Assembly: GCA_019775845.1 (NCBI GenBank)
Contig: JADQAV010000028.1
Span: forward strand, 982,496 to 1,046,495
From: Myrmaecium sp. VS I D KN 1
Lineage: Eukaryota > Ascomycota > Dothideomycetes > Valsariales > Valsariaceae
Direction of reading: 5' to 3'
DNA: 64,000 nt
In this document: piece by piece, positions 1 through 11,492 of the stretch
Layout: every line of letters begins with the position of its first letter
How positions within the stretch are numbered: the first letter of the stretch is position 1
The notes under the pieces: model-generated
Seen by the model: only the letters and a program-made list of their open reading frames with translations
Told to the model about the DNA's origin: nothing
Databases searched by the model: none
Made by a program: the position numbers and the translations under genes

Positions 1-1300
1 TGTGATTACCGTCTGTTGCATTGCGTTGCTTCGGGTGGTGCTTCTTTTCTTCTTTTTCTTCACTTTGTGAGTGCTCACATCCGTTCTGATTACCCGATTG
101 GGAAGGGGGGGAAGACGAGGTGGGGTGGAGTGGGTTGCCCTTGACTCGCATCTTGGTAATTGCGCCGGTCGTCTCTTCCTATTTCTCTTTGATGTTTAAT
201 CGTTCTGTTGGGTAGTCCTTTGATGTTATGTGTGTGTATGTGTATAGATACATACTAACGATGTCCTCTCATCCTTTCATGCTTTCAATTCTTCGTTCGA
301 TGTTGGACGTTATCATCCTCCTCACGAATGATTCAGGTGTGAAATCGGTGCCAGTGATGACATGCAATCCGAGTTACTCACTGCACTCGCTGTACTTATG
401 CCTCCACATACAGCACACACCGTCTCTCTCCGCGAGTTGCGCATGCAGCGAGACTCACACGCAACGTATCCTGCACACTTACTCGCTGTACACAAGTCTA
501 TGTACATATGCGGCGGAACATGGAGGGCGGAGAGAGCGTCCAGTACGCGTGTGATGGGTCGGGCTCGCAGGTACATCGCCGTCGGGTACCGGTACATGAA
601 GGAAAGAAAAGACGAGCACATGCATGCTTTTATTCGGGCTCTGTTAACCGACACGATGATGCGTATATCGCGCGATGTGTATGCGTATGCAGAGGTCCGC
701 TGCTGCCGGTGCTGCAGCCCCCGTCCCCCTTCGTTTCTTCCCTTTCCTGCTGAATGGGCTTGCTTGAGCGCCTAAGAGAAAGCGAAGGAGAAAAGTGCGT
801 CGAGGCGCAGAAGTTGCAGTTCGATCCGGTGATATGGGACAGCCCGGGGATGGAGTGGTCTCCTCAGCCTCGGCCGGTCGGGGCGGCAAGACGAGACAGG
901 GAGGATGGGTGGGAAGGGGTGGATGCAAGAAGGGTTGCACGCAGCTCACATCCCCCTCCTCCTCCTCCTTCTTCTCCTCATCCTACAGTTATTTTCCCCG
1001 GACGTCGTTCCCGCGGAATGACGTCCACTCATTCTTATTACTTATTATTGGTACTGTATCATCCCGAGTCGTCATCAAGATCGTCGGCAGTCCCATCCTT
1101 TCTCCTGATCAAACCCGGAAAGTGGACAACAGCGGTAGCAGCAGCAGTAAATTAGTGCAGTAGTAGATGCAGCGGAGTAATCTCCTTCCCCTCTCCCCTA
1201 CCTCCCGAGCGGCTGACCCAAGGACGTCGATCAGATCACCTACCTGACCTTAACTGACCGACTCCAGCAAAAGAAGGACAGTTGGAGAAAGCGAAAGATC
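1..1300. other. Normal-composition flank without a supported gene
   Basis: Base composition is ordinary and CpA/TpG are present, so this is not RIP-mutated DNA. Several short overlapping frames exist on both strands, but none has family resemblance, a splice pattern or a consistent codon bias, so I call no gene. The stretch holds a pyrimidine-rich run (CTCCTCCTCC.. at about 953-985) and two GACGTC cores about 20 bp apart near 1000-1026, the second as TGACGTCC. This would fit promoter or untranslated sequence of a gene lying to the left of the window, but that is inference. Composition changes abruptly to AT-rich near 1300. Confidence 0.4.
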
Positions 1301-1854
1301 TAATATTTTAAATTATCTATAGAATATCCCGTCATCTATAATCAGAAGGCGGTAGAGGCAGTAATATTCCAAAAGATTTTACTTTCTTATTAACTTATTT
1401 ATCTAAACTAATATAGACCGGCCTGCTTATATAGATAGAATTAAGCTATATTAAGAAGCTTATAGTTAAATATTACTCTATTAATTATATATATAGTATA
1501 TAATATATATAATTCCTTAAAAATTTTTCCTAGCTCTTATTCTTAAAAGTCTTATTTTAATTCTTATTTATTGTAATTTTCTTAGATAATAAATTTTATT
1601 AGATAGGATAGACCTAACTAAGTATATAAGAAGTTATAAAAGATTTAGAGAAGTATTTTATAAGTAATAAATCAGCCTTAGTCTATTTTATTATCCTAGT
1701 AGTTATTCTAATCTTTATATAGTCTATCTAGATATAGATAGGTAGGCCTTCTTTATAGACTTTTCCTATAGTAATACTAAGCCCCTAATATAGGTACTAG
1801 GCCTCTAGTTTTTTATAGAGTATTCTATTAATTTAAAATTAACTTAGTGGAGCT

Positions 1855-2110
1855 AGTTAGCTAGTTCTAGGCCTAAGTCTGGACCTTAGTTAGTTCTAAA
1901 TAATCTAAGTCTAGGCCTTAGTTTATTCTAAATCATCTGAGTCTAGGCCTTAGTTAATTTTAAATTATCTAATTCTGGGCCCCGCTTAATTCTAAATCAG
2001 CTAGTTCTTTACCTTAGGCCCTTAGTTCCTAGTATTCTAAGTATCTTATAATACCTTTATTTAGTAGTTTTAATGTACTATAACTATATTATAATGCCTT
2101 AGTTCTAATA
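1855..2110 (-). mobile_element. Inverted LTR-like copy (pairs with 2920-3113)
   Basis: The reverse complement of this stretch matches 2920-3113 over about 200 bp with scattered transitions; shared blocks include AAATCAGCTRGTTCTTTACC. It starts with about four copies of a 32-bp unit (core GTCTAGGCCTTAGTT) and ends near the motif corresponding to the LTR start TGTTAAAACTAAGG. Because the right-hand partner is preceded by a purine-rich tract and a copia RNase H remnant, I read both as copies of one LTR lying in opposite orientations, not as the inverted ends of a DNA transposon. The alternative, a long-TIR element that captured a copia fragment, cannot be excluded by eye. Confidence 0.6.
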
Positions 2111-2239
2111 ATAATAATAGCCTAGACTAATAAATAAGTTAAAACTAAGATCTAAGTTAAGATAAGCTTTAAGGGTAAAATAATATTATTAGTCTAGCTA
2201 ATAATATAAGCTAAAACCGGCATAATAATTATAATAACT

Positions 2240-2720
2240 CTTATTTCGACGCTTTAGAAGATAAACTCGCTCTAATAAGTAATATTATTATAAATAAAGA
2301 CCCTAATAATTATAAAGAAGTAAAAAATAGATATCTAATAAGCTGGTCTAGTACCCTATAAAGGTCAGTAGCCCTATTAAGCTGCGAAGCCGAATATATA
2401 GTATTAAAAGATACTATAAAAGAATATCTATAGCTTGTTAGTTTACTTAAATAACTAGACCTATATAAAAACAGTAATAATAATATATTATTAACTAATA
2501 GCAAATCAGGTATTAAATTAGCAAAAACCCTAAATACTACGCTAGATCTAAATATATAGATATAAAATATTATATAGTTAGAGATCACGTGAGATCGGGT
2601 TTTATAAATATAAAATATATTCTAACGGCAGAACAGACAGCTAATCTATTCATGAAAGGGCTGGATAAATTAAAAACCGAAAGATTTATAAGCTATCTGG
2701 GATTCCTAGGAATAAATATA
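2240..2720 (+). mobile_element. Ty1/copia polyprotein remnant (RNase H end)
   Basis: Translating plus-strand sequence from about 2325 through several stops gives the C-terminal RNase H region of a Ty1/copia polyprotein: an ISWSS stretch, then VALLSCEAEY, then a DSKSA-like segment read as TNSKSG, and the terminal DLLTKGLDK-like segment with stops. Order and spacing fit copia. Compared with its surroundings this 400-bp stretch keeps many CpA and TpG dinucleotides, so it has been mutated less than neighbouring elements. The gag, integrase and reverse transcriptase portions are absent or unrecognisable to the left, so this is a truncated 3' fragment. It is followed by a short tandem repeat, a purine tract and an LTR. 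Confidence 0.75.
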
Positions 2721-2722
2721 AC

Positions 2723-2905
2723 AGATAAATAATTACTTTCATAAGATTATAATAGATAACTAATTACTATTATAAAAGAAACGGATAAATAATCGCGGTT
2801 ATAAGACTATATAGATAAATAATTACTATTAAAAAATAAACAGATAGATAATTACTGGTATAAGACTATAATAGATAGATAATCGCTATTATAACCTATA
2901 TTATA
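2723..2905 (+). repeat. Six-unit ~30-bp tandem repeat
   Basis: About six imperfect copies of a unit beginning GATAAATAATTACT and continuing with a variant of ATAAGACTATAATA. Units are roughly 29-31 bp and alternate slightly between ..TTACT.. and ..TCGC.. forms. The array lies exactly between the end of the copia coding remnant and the LTR, so it is probably part of the 3' untranslated region of that element. Confidence 0.65.
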
Positions 2906-2919
2906 AAACTTAAGGGGTA

Positions 2920-3113
2920 TGTTAAAACTAAGGCATAATAATATAGTTATAATATAGTAAAATCACTAGATAAAGGCATTATACGATACTTATAATACTA
3001 GAAACTAAGGTAAAGAACCAGCTGATTTATAATTAAGTAGGGCCTAGAATTAGATAATATAGGATTAACTAAGGCCTAGACTAGATAATTTAGAATTAAC
3101 TAAGGCCCAGACT
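2920..3113 (+). mobile_element. Copia-type LTR (3' LTR, truncated)
   Basis: The sequence begins TGTTAAAACTAAGG immediately after a purine-rich tract (CTTAAGGGGTA), which is the expected polypurine tract/LTR junction. It contains three 32-bp units with the core CTAAGGCCTAGACTAGAT, reverse complementary to those at 1870-2000. It stops at 3113 where a hAT-like terminus (AGGGTGGCCCAT) begins, so the LTR end is either here or has been cut by that insertion. Confidence 0.6.
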
Positions 3114-4015
3114 AGGGTGGCCCATCCGGTTAGTAGACCCAAGCTAACCGAAACCCGACGGATTTTTCAGCTAGTAGAGCCCCTGAATTCTTAGTTCGGG
3201 TCGGGTCTCGGCTCAGAGTTTCTAGCTGCGGTTAGCTCGGGGTTTTTTCCGATTTCTTTCCCGATTTTTCCCGATTTTCTTTTTAATTTTTTTTTAATTT
3301 TTTTAAAGTCTTTTTTAAAGTCTTTTTTAAGTTTTTTTTTTAAGTTTTTTCTTATTTAAAATTTTATTTTAGTATTATTTCTATAGATATTAGTCTTTAT
3401 AAAGTATTTTTTAAAAAATTTTAAGTAAGGTAGGTAAAAGCGGGGTAAAAATAAAAGCCTTTTCTTCTAAATAAGTTAATAGAAAATACTATACTTATAG
3501 GGTAGTAATAGAAAATTAATATATTAGGAATAGATATTATCTAGTATTTATATTCTAACTTTTAAGTAATATAACCGCGGCGCACTAGAGCTTTTAAATT
3601 TTTAATCTTTAGATTTTAGGTGAGAAGGGGGGAAGCCTTAGACCCTTAAATTCTAAGCGAGAGGCGGGGAAAACCCCGGATTTTAATTCTAAAAAATTAA
3701 TAATAAATAATCTACTTAAGGGGTAGTTATATAAGTTTAGTATATTATAACTAATACTATCTAGTATCTATATTTTAATCTTTAAGGAATTTAACCGCGG
3801 CGCTTTAAAATTATTAGATTTTTAGGATTTTTACCCCCAGATTTTAAAAGTAAGAGAGGGGAAAACCCTAGATTTTTAAATTAAATAAATTAATTAAAGA
3901 ATCTATACTTATTAAATAGACTTTATATTATAGGATATAAATTTAGATACTTAAAAGTATCTATAGTATTTTTTTAACTTTTCCTATAAAAGGAATAAAA
4001 AGTTAGAAGATTTTT
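3114..4015 (+). mobile_element. hAT-like element, left-end copy 1
   Basis: Starts AGGGTGGCCCAT and shares its course with 25115-25860: a CCCGAC..GG segment, TTAGTTCGGGTCGGGT, a T-rich stretch, then an ATTTTAAG..GAGAGG..GGAAAACCC segment and a CTATACTTATTA..ATAGACTTTATAT segment. It carries an internal tandem duplication of about 190 bp (the CCGCGGCGC motifs near 3576 and 3797). Homology with the copy at 25 kb fades beyond about 4015, and no matching right terminus was found, so the copy is broken or nested. It is more heavily RIP-mutated than the 25-kb copy. No coding capacity is seen. Confidence 0.6.
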
Positions 4016-5276
4016 TCTTTAGGCTATATTTATTTACCTAGAATTAAGTAGATATCTCCTACTAGTTATAAAACTTATTTTTTAGTTTATAAATAAATAA
4101 ATAGTAGTTACTTACCTCGCCGGTTTTCTAAAGTCTAACTATCTCTTAAAGGGGGAGTAGCGTATTTAGAACCTAGATTAGAGGGGGAGAAAAGGTAGAT
4201 ATAGAGCTATACCGGCTCTACCCTCTTAAATAGTCGGATATTATAATAGATATTATAGTAGATAAATATAAGGGATAAAAATATTAAATAATAGTTAAGT
4301 TAGTTTAGTTTAGGTAAAATAGTAGCTTTTTATAGTAGACTTTAGCTAGATAAGCGGTATAAAATTTCTATTTTATCTAACCTTTACTAGGTTTAGGATT
4401 CCTATAGTTAATAATTATATAAATCCTCCTCGTCGATTACTATATACTAAAAGCTAATAAGGATAGCTAGTAACCGCTTAAAGTCCTAGCCCTATTTAAT
4501 TAAATATAAGATACTCTAAATAATATCCGATAATTTACAAGGGGCCTATCTAAAGTATTTATAATTATAAGCTACCTACTAAAATACCGGACCTAGTAGG
4601 TCTATCTAGTAACTATAATTTATAGCCGTATATATATACTAAATTCCTATCTCGCTAGGTATAAAAACTTAATAAGAATATAGTATAATATCCTAAACTA
4701 TTAGCTAAAAGGAGTTAGTTTATAGTAGATATTATAATAGATAGGACTTATACCTTTTAAGCTTCCTTAGATAATATTTACTACATCCTTATATAAAATA
4801 TATCTTTAACGGACGAAAAAGAGAATCCTCTTAAAAGGTATAATTTTTCTTAAAATCCCTTTATCGCCTTTAAGTAATACTTATAAAACGCCTTTTAAGC
4901 TATAAATTATAGTATCTAGCTCCTTTATTAAATAAGAAGTATAGCCTCTTACTCGACTATACAGTTTTTAGGTTAGACTAAATATAAATTAGTAAAGAAA
5001 TAGAAAAAAAAAAGATAAAAAAGATAATAAATAACTTATAATCTAGTATATTACTATTTAATACTTTTTTAAATCGAAGCCCCCCTTTCTTTACTAAATC
5101 TAACTTATCTAAATTATTAAATTCTTCGAAATTAGGGTCCCTATTATTAAAACCGGCGTATATTATATAAGTAATACCCTAGGGGATCTTTACAGCCGTG
5201 TAAATACCGGATATAAGCCTTATAAAAATTAGTAACTAATTAAAAGAAAATATTTAAAAGTATATACCTGTTACGG
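4016..5276. other. Unassigned RIP-mutated DNA
   Basis: AT-rich and TpA-saturated in all parts. I translated parts of both strands and recognised no transposase, reverse transcriptase or gag motif. Probably the interior of the element that begins at 3114, or another decayed repeat. Confidence 0.3.
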
Positions 5277-6800
5277 TCTGAACCGCGGCTAGGAGTAGCC
5301 TAATAAATTAATTTTAAGATAAGAAGAATTATCTAAAGAAGGAAAGTTAAGAGTATAAGGAGGCTCGTTAGTTTATACCCCTAAGAGGTTATATATATAA
5401 GTACGTAATAAGTATATATTAGCCTACGAAGCCTTACCTCTAGTAAGGCGAGTCTTTAGCCTCTCTTACCTTAGGCCCTAAATATTACCCCCCTCCTCCC
5501 CTTCTCTAGGCTATAGTAAGTATACCTTTATACGATAGTAATTAACTATCTATACTATAGCGGTCGACTATAATTAACTATCTTCTTTATTAGAGTATAG
5601 TATTAGCTCTTATATTAGCCTAATATCTTCTTCTCTCGCTACGAGGGGTTAACCGCTTCTTTTTTATAATTACTACTCTCCTCTAGTTTCTAGATACTTT
5701 ATATAAGGTAGTAGTATATTATATAGTTACTACTTCTTTTTATTTCTTATAATATTACTTAACCGCTTCTCTATCTAACTTTATCTATAAATAGGGGCTC
5801 TCTCCCCTCTATTTCTACTTCTTTTTTTTCTTTATTATTCTTAACTACTAGCTCTATTCCCGTCTTTATCTTTTTTATTATCTTACTATTATCCTTATAT
5901 AATAGCTTATCCTTTTCTCTTTAATAAAGTTATTAATATTAGTATAGAATTTTCGTCTATACCGGCCTATAAGATAGATTTTAACTTTAACTAAGCTTTA
6001 ATAGCTTTACCTACCCCTACTATACCCGCCGTTACTTATATAGTCTATTTATTCCTTACGCGTCTATAGGTACCTCCTATAGTAGAAGAAGGTAGACGCT
6101 ACTATATATAGTTTAAATTAATATATATTACTAAATTATACCTTTTCTAAGTCTACTATACGGCTTACTAAGTAAGTAGCCTTCCTTTACTTCTTATATA
6201 ACTATACTAATATTTATTATTTAGTATAAGGTCTAGTAGATACCTACTTATCCCTTCCTCTTATAGATTAATAGCTAGGATTATTCCTTAGTTACTATTT
6301 AGTAGGTAAGTACTAAGGTCTAGTCTTTTATATAATAGTTCTTACTAACTTTTAGTTTCCTAGCTTACTATAGCCCGTTAATCCTATATTAATACTATAT
6401 TAATTACTTCTTATAGTACTTCTTTTCCCGTTTACTACGCCTATAGTCCGTATAAGAACTTCGGGAATATTATAAATTACTAGGTTTTATAAGGGCGCCT
6501 ATATATCCTATAAATAGAAGTCCTATTAGTAGCGTTATTCTTATTAGAGTAGCTAGGAGGCTTTTATACCTCCTACACCCCTAGCCGTTCTTCCTCCTAA
6601 TATTTATAATATAGAGGATTAGCTATATATATAATAGTCCGTTCTTATCTAATATAGTTTAATATCTTTACTTCTCTTTACTATAGGAATTTAGTTAGTA
6701 GTCTATAGAATAAATAAAAGTCCTTATCTTCCTACTACTATATTTATCTTTTATTAGTACTTATTATTAAGAAGTTCCTTCCTTTTATATAAGCTAGTTT
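5277..6800 (+). mobile_element. Probable plus-strand LTR and gag-like remnant
   Basis: Begins TGTTACGGTCTGAACCGCGG, an LTR-like start. Near 5795 there is a TATA-box-like CTATAAATAGGGGCTCTCTC, followed by a pyrimidine-rich leader, which fits the promoter part of an LTR read rightwards. From about 5945 to 6750 the plus strand reads through stops as a Pro/Leu-rich protein that could be gag, but I recognise no domain. A minus-strand chromodomain starts at about 6960, so this element is probably cut by that insertion. I found no second LTR copy, so this call is tentative. Confidence 0.35.
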
Positions 6801-9800
6801 TCTAAAGCCGCTATATCTTTTAGTATAGCTTTAAATTCTTAAGTAAGCCTAATATATCCTACCTATTTTACTAGGTATTATACTTATTAGCCTCTTCCCC
6901 TCTTTATATAACGCTTATTAATAATCTTCTTAATTATATATTCATCTTTATTATCCTATTATATTAGCGGGGGTTATAAGTTATCTATTTACTAGAAAGG
7001 TAAGGGGTTATTTACTACTAAATAGACTTAGTTTATATAAAAGATATTATAAATTCCGGGGGGAGTATCTAGTTATATAAAATATAAGCTTATAGTCTCT
7101 AAGATAGTATACTTAGTATTCTTCTAATCTAGTTTCTTATATAGCTATATTATATAAATATTCTTTAGGGAAAGCTAGACCTTATCCTTTATATAATATT
7201 CCGGAGCTAGGTCTCTTCTTTAATTCGCCTAGTATTTAGCTTCTTATTAGGTATAAGTTATAAATATTTTTATCTATTTAAGTATATCTCTAATAGTTTA
7301 TATAAACTATTCTTTTTTTTATAAAGAGGTTCTAGTCCTAGCTAGAGCGTCTTCTAGTAGTTCCTTTAGTTTAAAGGGGGATAACTTAAATCCGTAAAAT
7401 AGAAAGAAGGAATTAGTTCCTATTATAGTATTTATATAAGTATTAAGAGCTAGTTTAACTAAGGGGAGTAGCTTTACTTAGTCGCTTTAGTTAGAATAAA
7501 TATAGGCTCTAAAGTAAGCCTCTATAGTACTATTAATTCTTTTTATAGCGCCGCCCGTTTATAGATAATACGCCGTATTTAGGCGCCTCTTAATCCCTAT
7601 TAATTTATATATATATAACTAAAGTTCTCCTACGAATTAGGTGCCCTTATCTAAGGTAATTACTCTAAGAAAGCTATAATATTATATAAAGCTTTAGACT
7701 ATAATCTTAGCTGAATATTCTATTATTATTTCTCTTACTCCTTCGAAGATTATACCTCTTATTAGCTAGTCTATAATAACTAAAATATTCGTACGACCTC
7801 TACTTTCTAGGAGGTTAATTATAAAATCTATTAATATTTTTTACTATAGTCTATTAGAGATAGGTAGGGGTTTTAAAAGTCCTTATTTCTATTACTAGAA
7901 AGCCTTAGTTCTTCTATATATAATATAGTTTTATATAAATTACCTTATATCCCTACTTATATTTAGCTAGAAATATACTTAAGTAATATAAGTATATATT
8001 TATTCCCGTCCTAGAAATCTAGCTAGTATTAAGTCGTAGGCCTCTTAAATAATCTTTATATATAATAATTTATACTTTAGTACCTAGCGTTTCTTCTAGT
8101 AAAGGATAAAGCCTTTCTTATCTAGTTTATATTCTTCTATAAAGACCTTAAGCTAAAGCCGTAAAGGGAACTACCGAGCTTTATTTTATATAATTTAAGT
8201 CGCTTCCTAGTAGACTTTATTATAGTCTTTAACTAGTTTCTATTCCGAAGGAGTCTCTTCTACTAAGATAGAGGCTAGTAGTAAAGCTACTATATACCTT
8301 CTTAGAACTAGCTAGTAGAGTAGTTAAATTATATAACTAATTACCTATCTATCTATATTATTTAATATATCTTATATCTTCCTTAATAGGGCGTCTATTA
8401 ATTTATTCTCGGTACCTTTCCTATAATAAAAGTAGAAATTAAACTAGCTAAAGAATAGCTACTATTATACGTATCTCTTTATTAATTTCTTAGGGCTAAA
8501 GAAGTACTCTAAGTTCCGGTAATTTATAATAACTTTAAATTCCCTAACCGATCTTAACTCTAAGTTATATTCCTCTAAATATTATATAACGGCTAGTAGT
8601 TCCTTATTATAGATCTCGTAGTTATACTTACCCGGTAAGTTCTTCTTTAAAAAGAAGGTATATAGCTTAAGTAAACTATCTTTACTATACTAAGAGAGGA
8701 CTCCCCTAATATTATAGCCTAAGGAATTACTCTTAATAACTGTCGTATAAAGGGGGTTAAATAATATAAATATTAGCCCTTCTAAGAATATCTTCTTTAG
8801 CTTTATAAAGGCGTCTTAATAGTCCTTTATCTATCTAAAGGCCTTATCTTTATAAGTAAGTTCTACTAGCGGCCGTATAACCTTTAAGAAGTTCTTTATA
8901 AAGTATTAGTAGAAATTAGTAAAGCCTAGGAATCCTCTAATTCTTTTAATAGAGAATAAGGCTTCTTATTCTTATATTACTTTAATCTTCGCGGGATTTA
9001 TTTATACTCCTCCTCCCGCTTATATAATAAATCTGAGGTACTTAATCTCCTTTACTTTAAATTTATATTTATTAATATCTAAGTAAAGTCTAGCTTACTT
9101 TAACTTCTCTAATATCTTTTTAATCTTTATATAATAGTCTTCTAAGCTCCCGTCTAAATATATTAGTACGTCGTCTATATAAGCTAAGTAGAATTTATCT
9201 AAGTACTCTCTTAAGGTCTAGTTAATATACTTTTAAAAAGTATTTAGGGTATTTATAAGGCTGAAGGAGGTAATTAGCTATTTATATAAACTATATTTTA
9301 TATAAAAAGCTATTATCTACTTCTTCCTTTTAGTAATTTAGATATTATAGAAGACTACGCTAATATCTAGTTTTATAAACTATTTAGCTTAACTAATCTA
9401 CCTAAAAGTCTTATAGATTAACGGTAAAGAATATCTATCCTTTTTTATAATTATATTTAGGGCTTAGTAGTTTATATAGAAGCGTAAGCCTCTTTCTAAC
9501 TTTTATATAAAAAGGACTAGGGCTGCTATAGAAGAATAGCTATTCTAGATAAAGTTCTTATTTAAGAGTTTAGTAAGTATTTTTTTTAATATTATTAGTT
9601 CGTCCTAGATTATATTATATAGAGGGCTTTATAGTATCTCTAGCTCCTTTCCGTCCTTTATACGAGCTTAATATTATAGTTAATCCCGGGGCCCTAGTAT
9701 AGTAGAAATAAGAAGGTATTTTCCGGTTTAAATAGGTTTAAGTAAGCCTAGTACTATTTAGGTAGGTTTATATAAGAGTTAACCTTCTTTTTAAATATAA

Positions 9801-11490
9801 GAGCCTTCTAGATATCTCCTAAGATTACTATAAATACTTAAAATTCTCTCTTTTTCTTTCTTCTTCTTAATAGGACTCCTATAGTAGAGGTATATACTTA
9901 AATAATTTCTATTTTTAATAGGGGTTTCCTTCCCTTATCCCGTAATTTAATTCTTATTATATAAAGGAAGACCCTCCCTCTTTTTAAATCTATTTAAGTA
10001 TTATAGTAGTCTAGCTATAGCTTCTTTAAAATTAGGTTATATCTTAGATAATTTAGGAGGACGTAGAAATAAGCTCTTTCTTTTATATTTTAATATCTAG
10101 CCTTATTTATATAACTTATATAATCTAGCCTTCCCCTCTAGCTACTCTTTTAACTCTTCTAGATTTAATTTTAAAGGTTAGAAGCCGATACTTTTATATA
10201 AACTATTTACTAATAATTTTATAACTTAAATACCTATTATCTACTAGAGTATATATTATATATACCTTATTAACTATCGTATAGATAATAAAAAGAGATA
10301 AGTTTATATATAATCTTTTAAACTCTTACTAATTAAAGAGAAACTTTATAAATTCTATACTATTATCCCCTTATTAGCAATTTTATATAAGAGTTATACT
10401 TTTCTTTATTCCTTATTAGCTAACTAGTACTCCTTATTATTAGAGTTCTTAGCCTCTTCTATATCTTATATAGCTATAACCTACTTAGGCTTTTAGATAA
10501 AGAGTAGGTAGTACTACTTAGTAAAATAGTTCTTCTTATTATATTTAAGATATATCTCTTCCGTCCGTCTTTTTTATAACTTATTCTAAGTTATCTATTT
10601 AGCGCGTATACGAGGCTATTATTCTTATATCTTTATAGTATTTACCTTAGTTAGTTCCTAATCTATCTAATCCTAGTTATAAGATAGTTAAATAGGGGCC
10701 CGAGGCTAGAATATTAATATTATATAATAACTAGTATAATTTTAGATCCGAGCTACTACTTTCTAATTCTTATTTTATTTAAGCTAGTTATAATAGTCTT
10801 CGTATAACTTAGCTCTCTTAGCCTTAATTTCTCTTATAGAAGTTTTATATTAATAGTTATTTAGAGAAGGGTATTCTTTTAGTTATCCGCCTAAGATAGA
10901 CCTCCGGCTTCGATTATAACCTCGTTAAACTTATTTAGAAACTTATTTAGATCCTAAGATCCTTACTTTATAGTATTAACTTATACGAGGGCCTTTTACT
11001 AATTATTAATATCCCTAAAGGTAATATCTATAATACGGTATAGCTTATCTACCTATAATACCTTATTATTCCCTTCCTTTATATAAATCTAAGGTAAGAT
11101 CCTCTAAGCGGCCTTTCTATTTAAGCAGCTAAAGATATACTAAGCTTTCTCCTCCTCTATATTAAAGTACTAGGCGTTTATTACTAGTTTTATATAAAGG
11201 TTTATCTTAAATACGGAGTACTCTTTTAGATTATTATAAATATATTAAGTCGGGTTAGAGAAGCGTAGTCTTAGTAGGGCCTTAGCTATTATAGTTAGGA
11301 CTTTAATAATAGAGGAGGTAGAAGGTATCGCTATAACTACTCTCTAGTTCTAGAGTAATTTAATTTCTATATAAAGTATTTTAATCGCGTAGTTCTACTA
11401 CTAGGCGGTTATAAGCTCGTTATATAGTTATATAACCTTCTTAGTAAGGGCGTCTAGATTAATATCTAATATCTCTATATTAATTATATA
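6800..11490 (-). mobile_element. Chromodomain Ty3/gypsy retrotransposon relic
   Basis: Minus-strand translation through stops shows the Ty3/gypsy order. Reverse transcriptase lies near 9.0-9.6 kb with its catalytic motif at 9160-9180 intact as YIDDVL, followed by LDI.K-type palm sequence. The integrase core lies near 7.73-7.87 kb (DFI..LPESRGR..I-like, then VIID). A chromodomain sits at about 6810-6960 (DEYIIKKIINKRYIKRGRG, followed by an YLVK-V-G segment). That architecture defines the chromovirus branch of Ty3/gypsy. The gag part should lie at 10-11.4 kb but is too mutated to call. Tens of stops make it inactive. LTR limits were not resolved. Confidence 0.75.
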
Positions 11491-11492
11491 GT

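Noticed and set aside
228-1163. Several overlapping frames of 80-137 codons at the left end
   Set aside because: No family resemblance, mutually overlapping on both strands, low-complexity composition and no splice pattern; likely untranslated DNA.
2310-2588. Minus-strand frame of 92 codons in RIP block 1
   Set aside because: It is the antisense of the plus-strand copia RNase H remnant and rich in Ile/Tyr/Leu as expected from AT-rich DNA.
1855-3113. Interpretation as a 1.26-kb DNA transposon with long inverted ends
   Set aside because: The interior is a copia RNase H tail and a polypurine tract precedes the right repeat, so LTRs in opposite orientation explain it better; not fully excluded.
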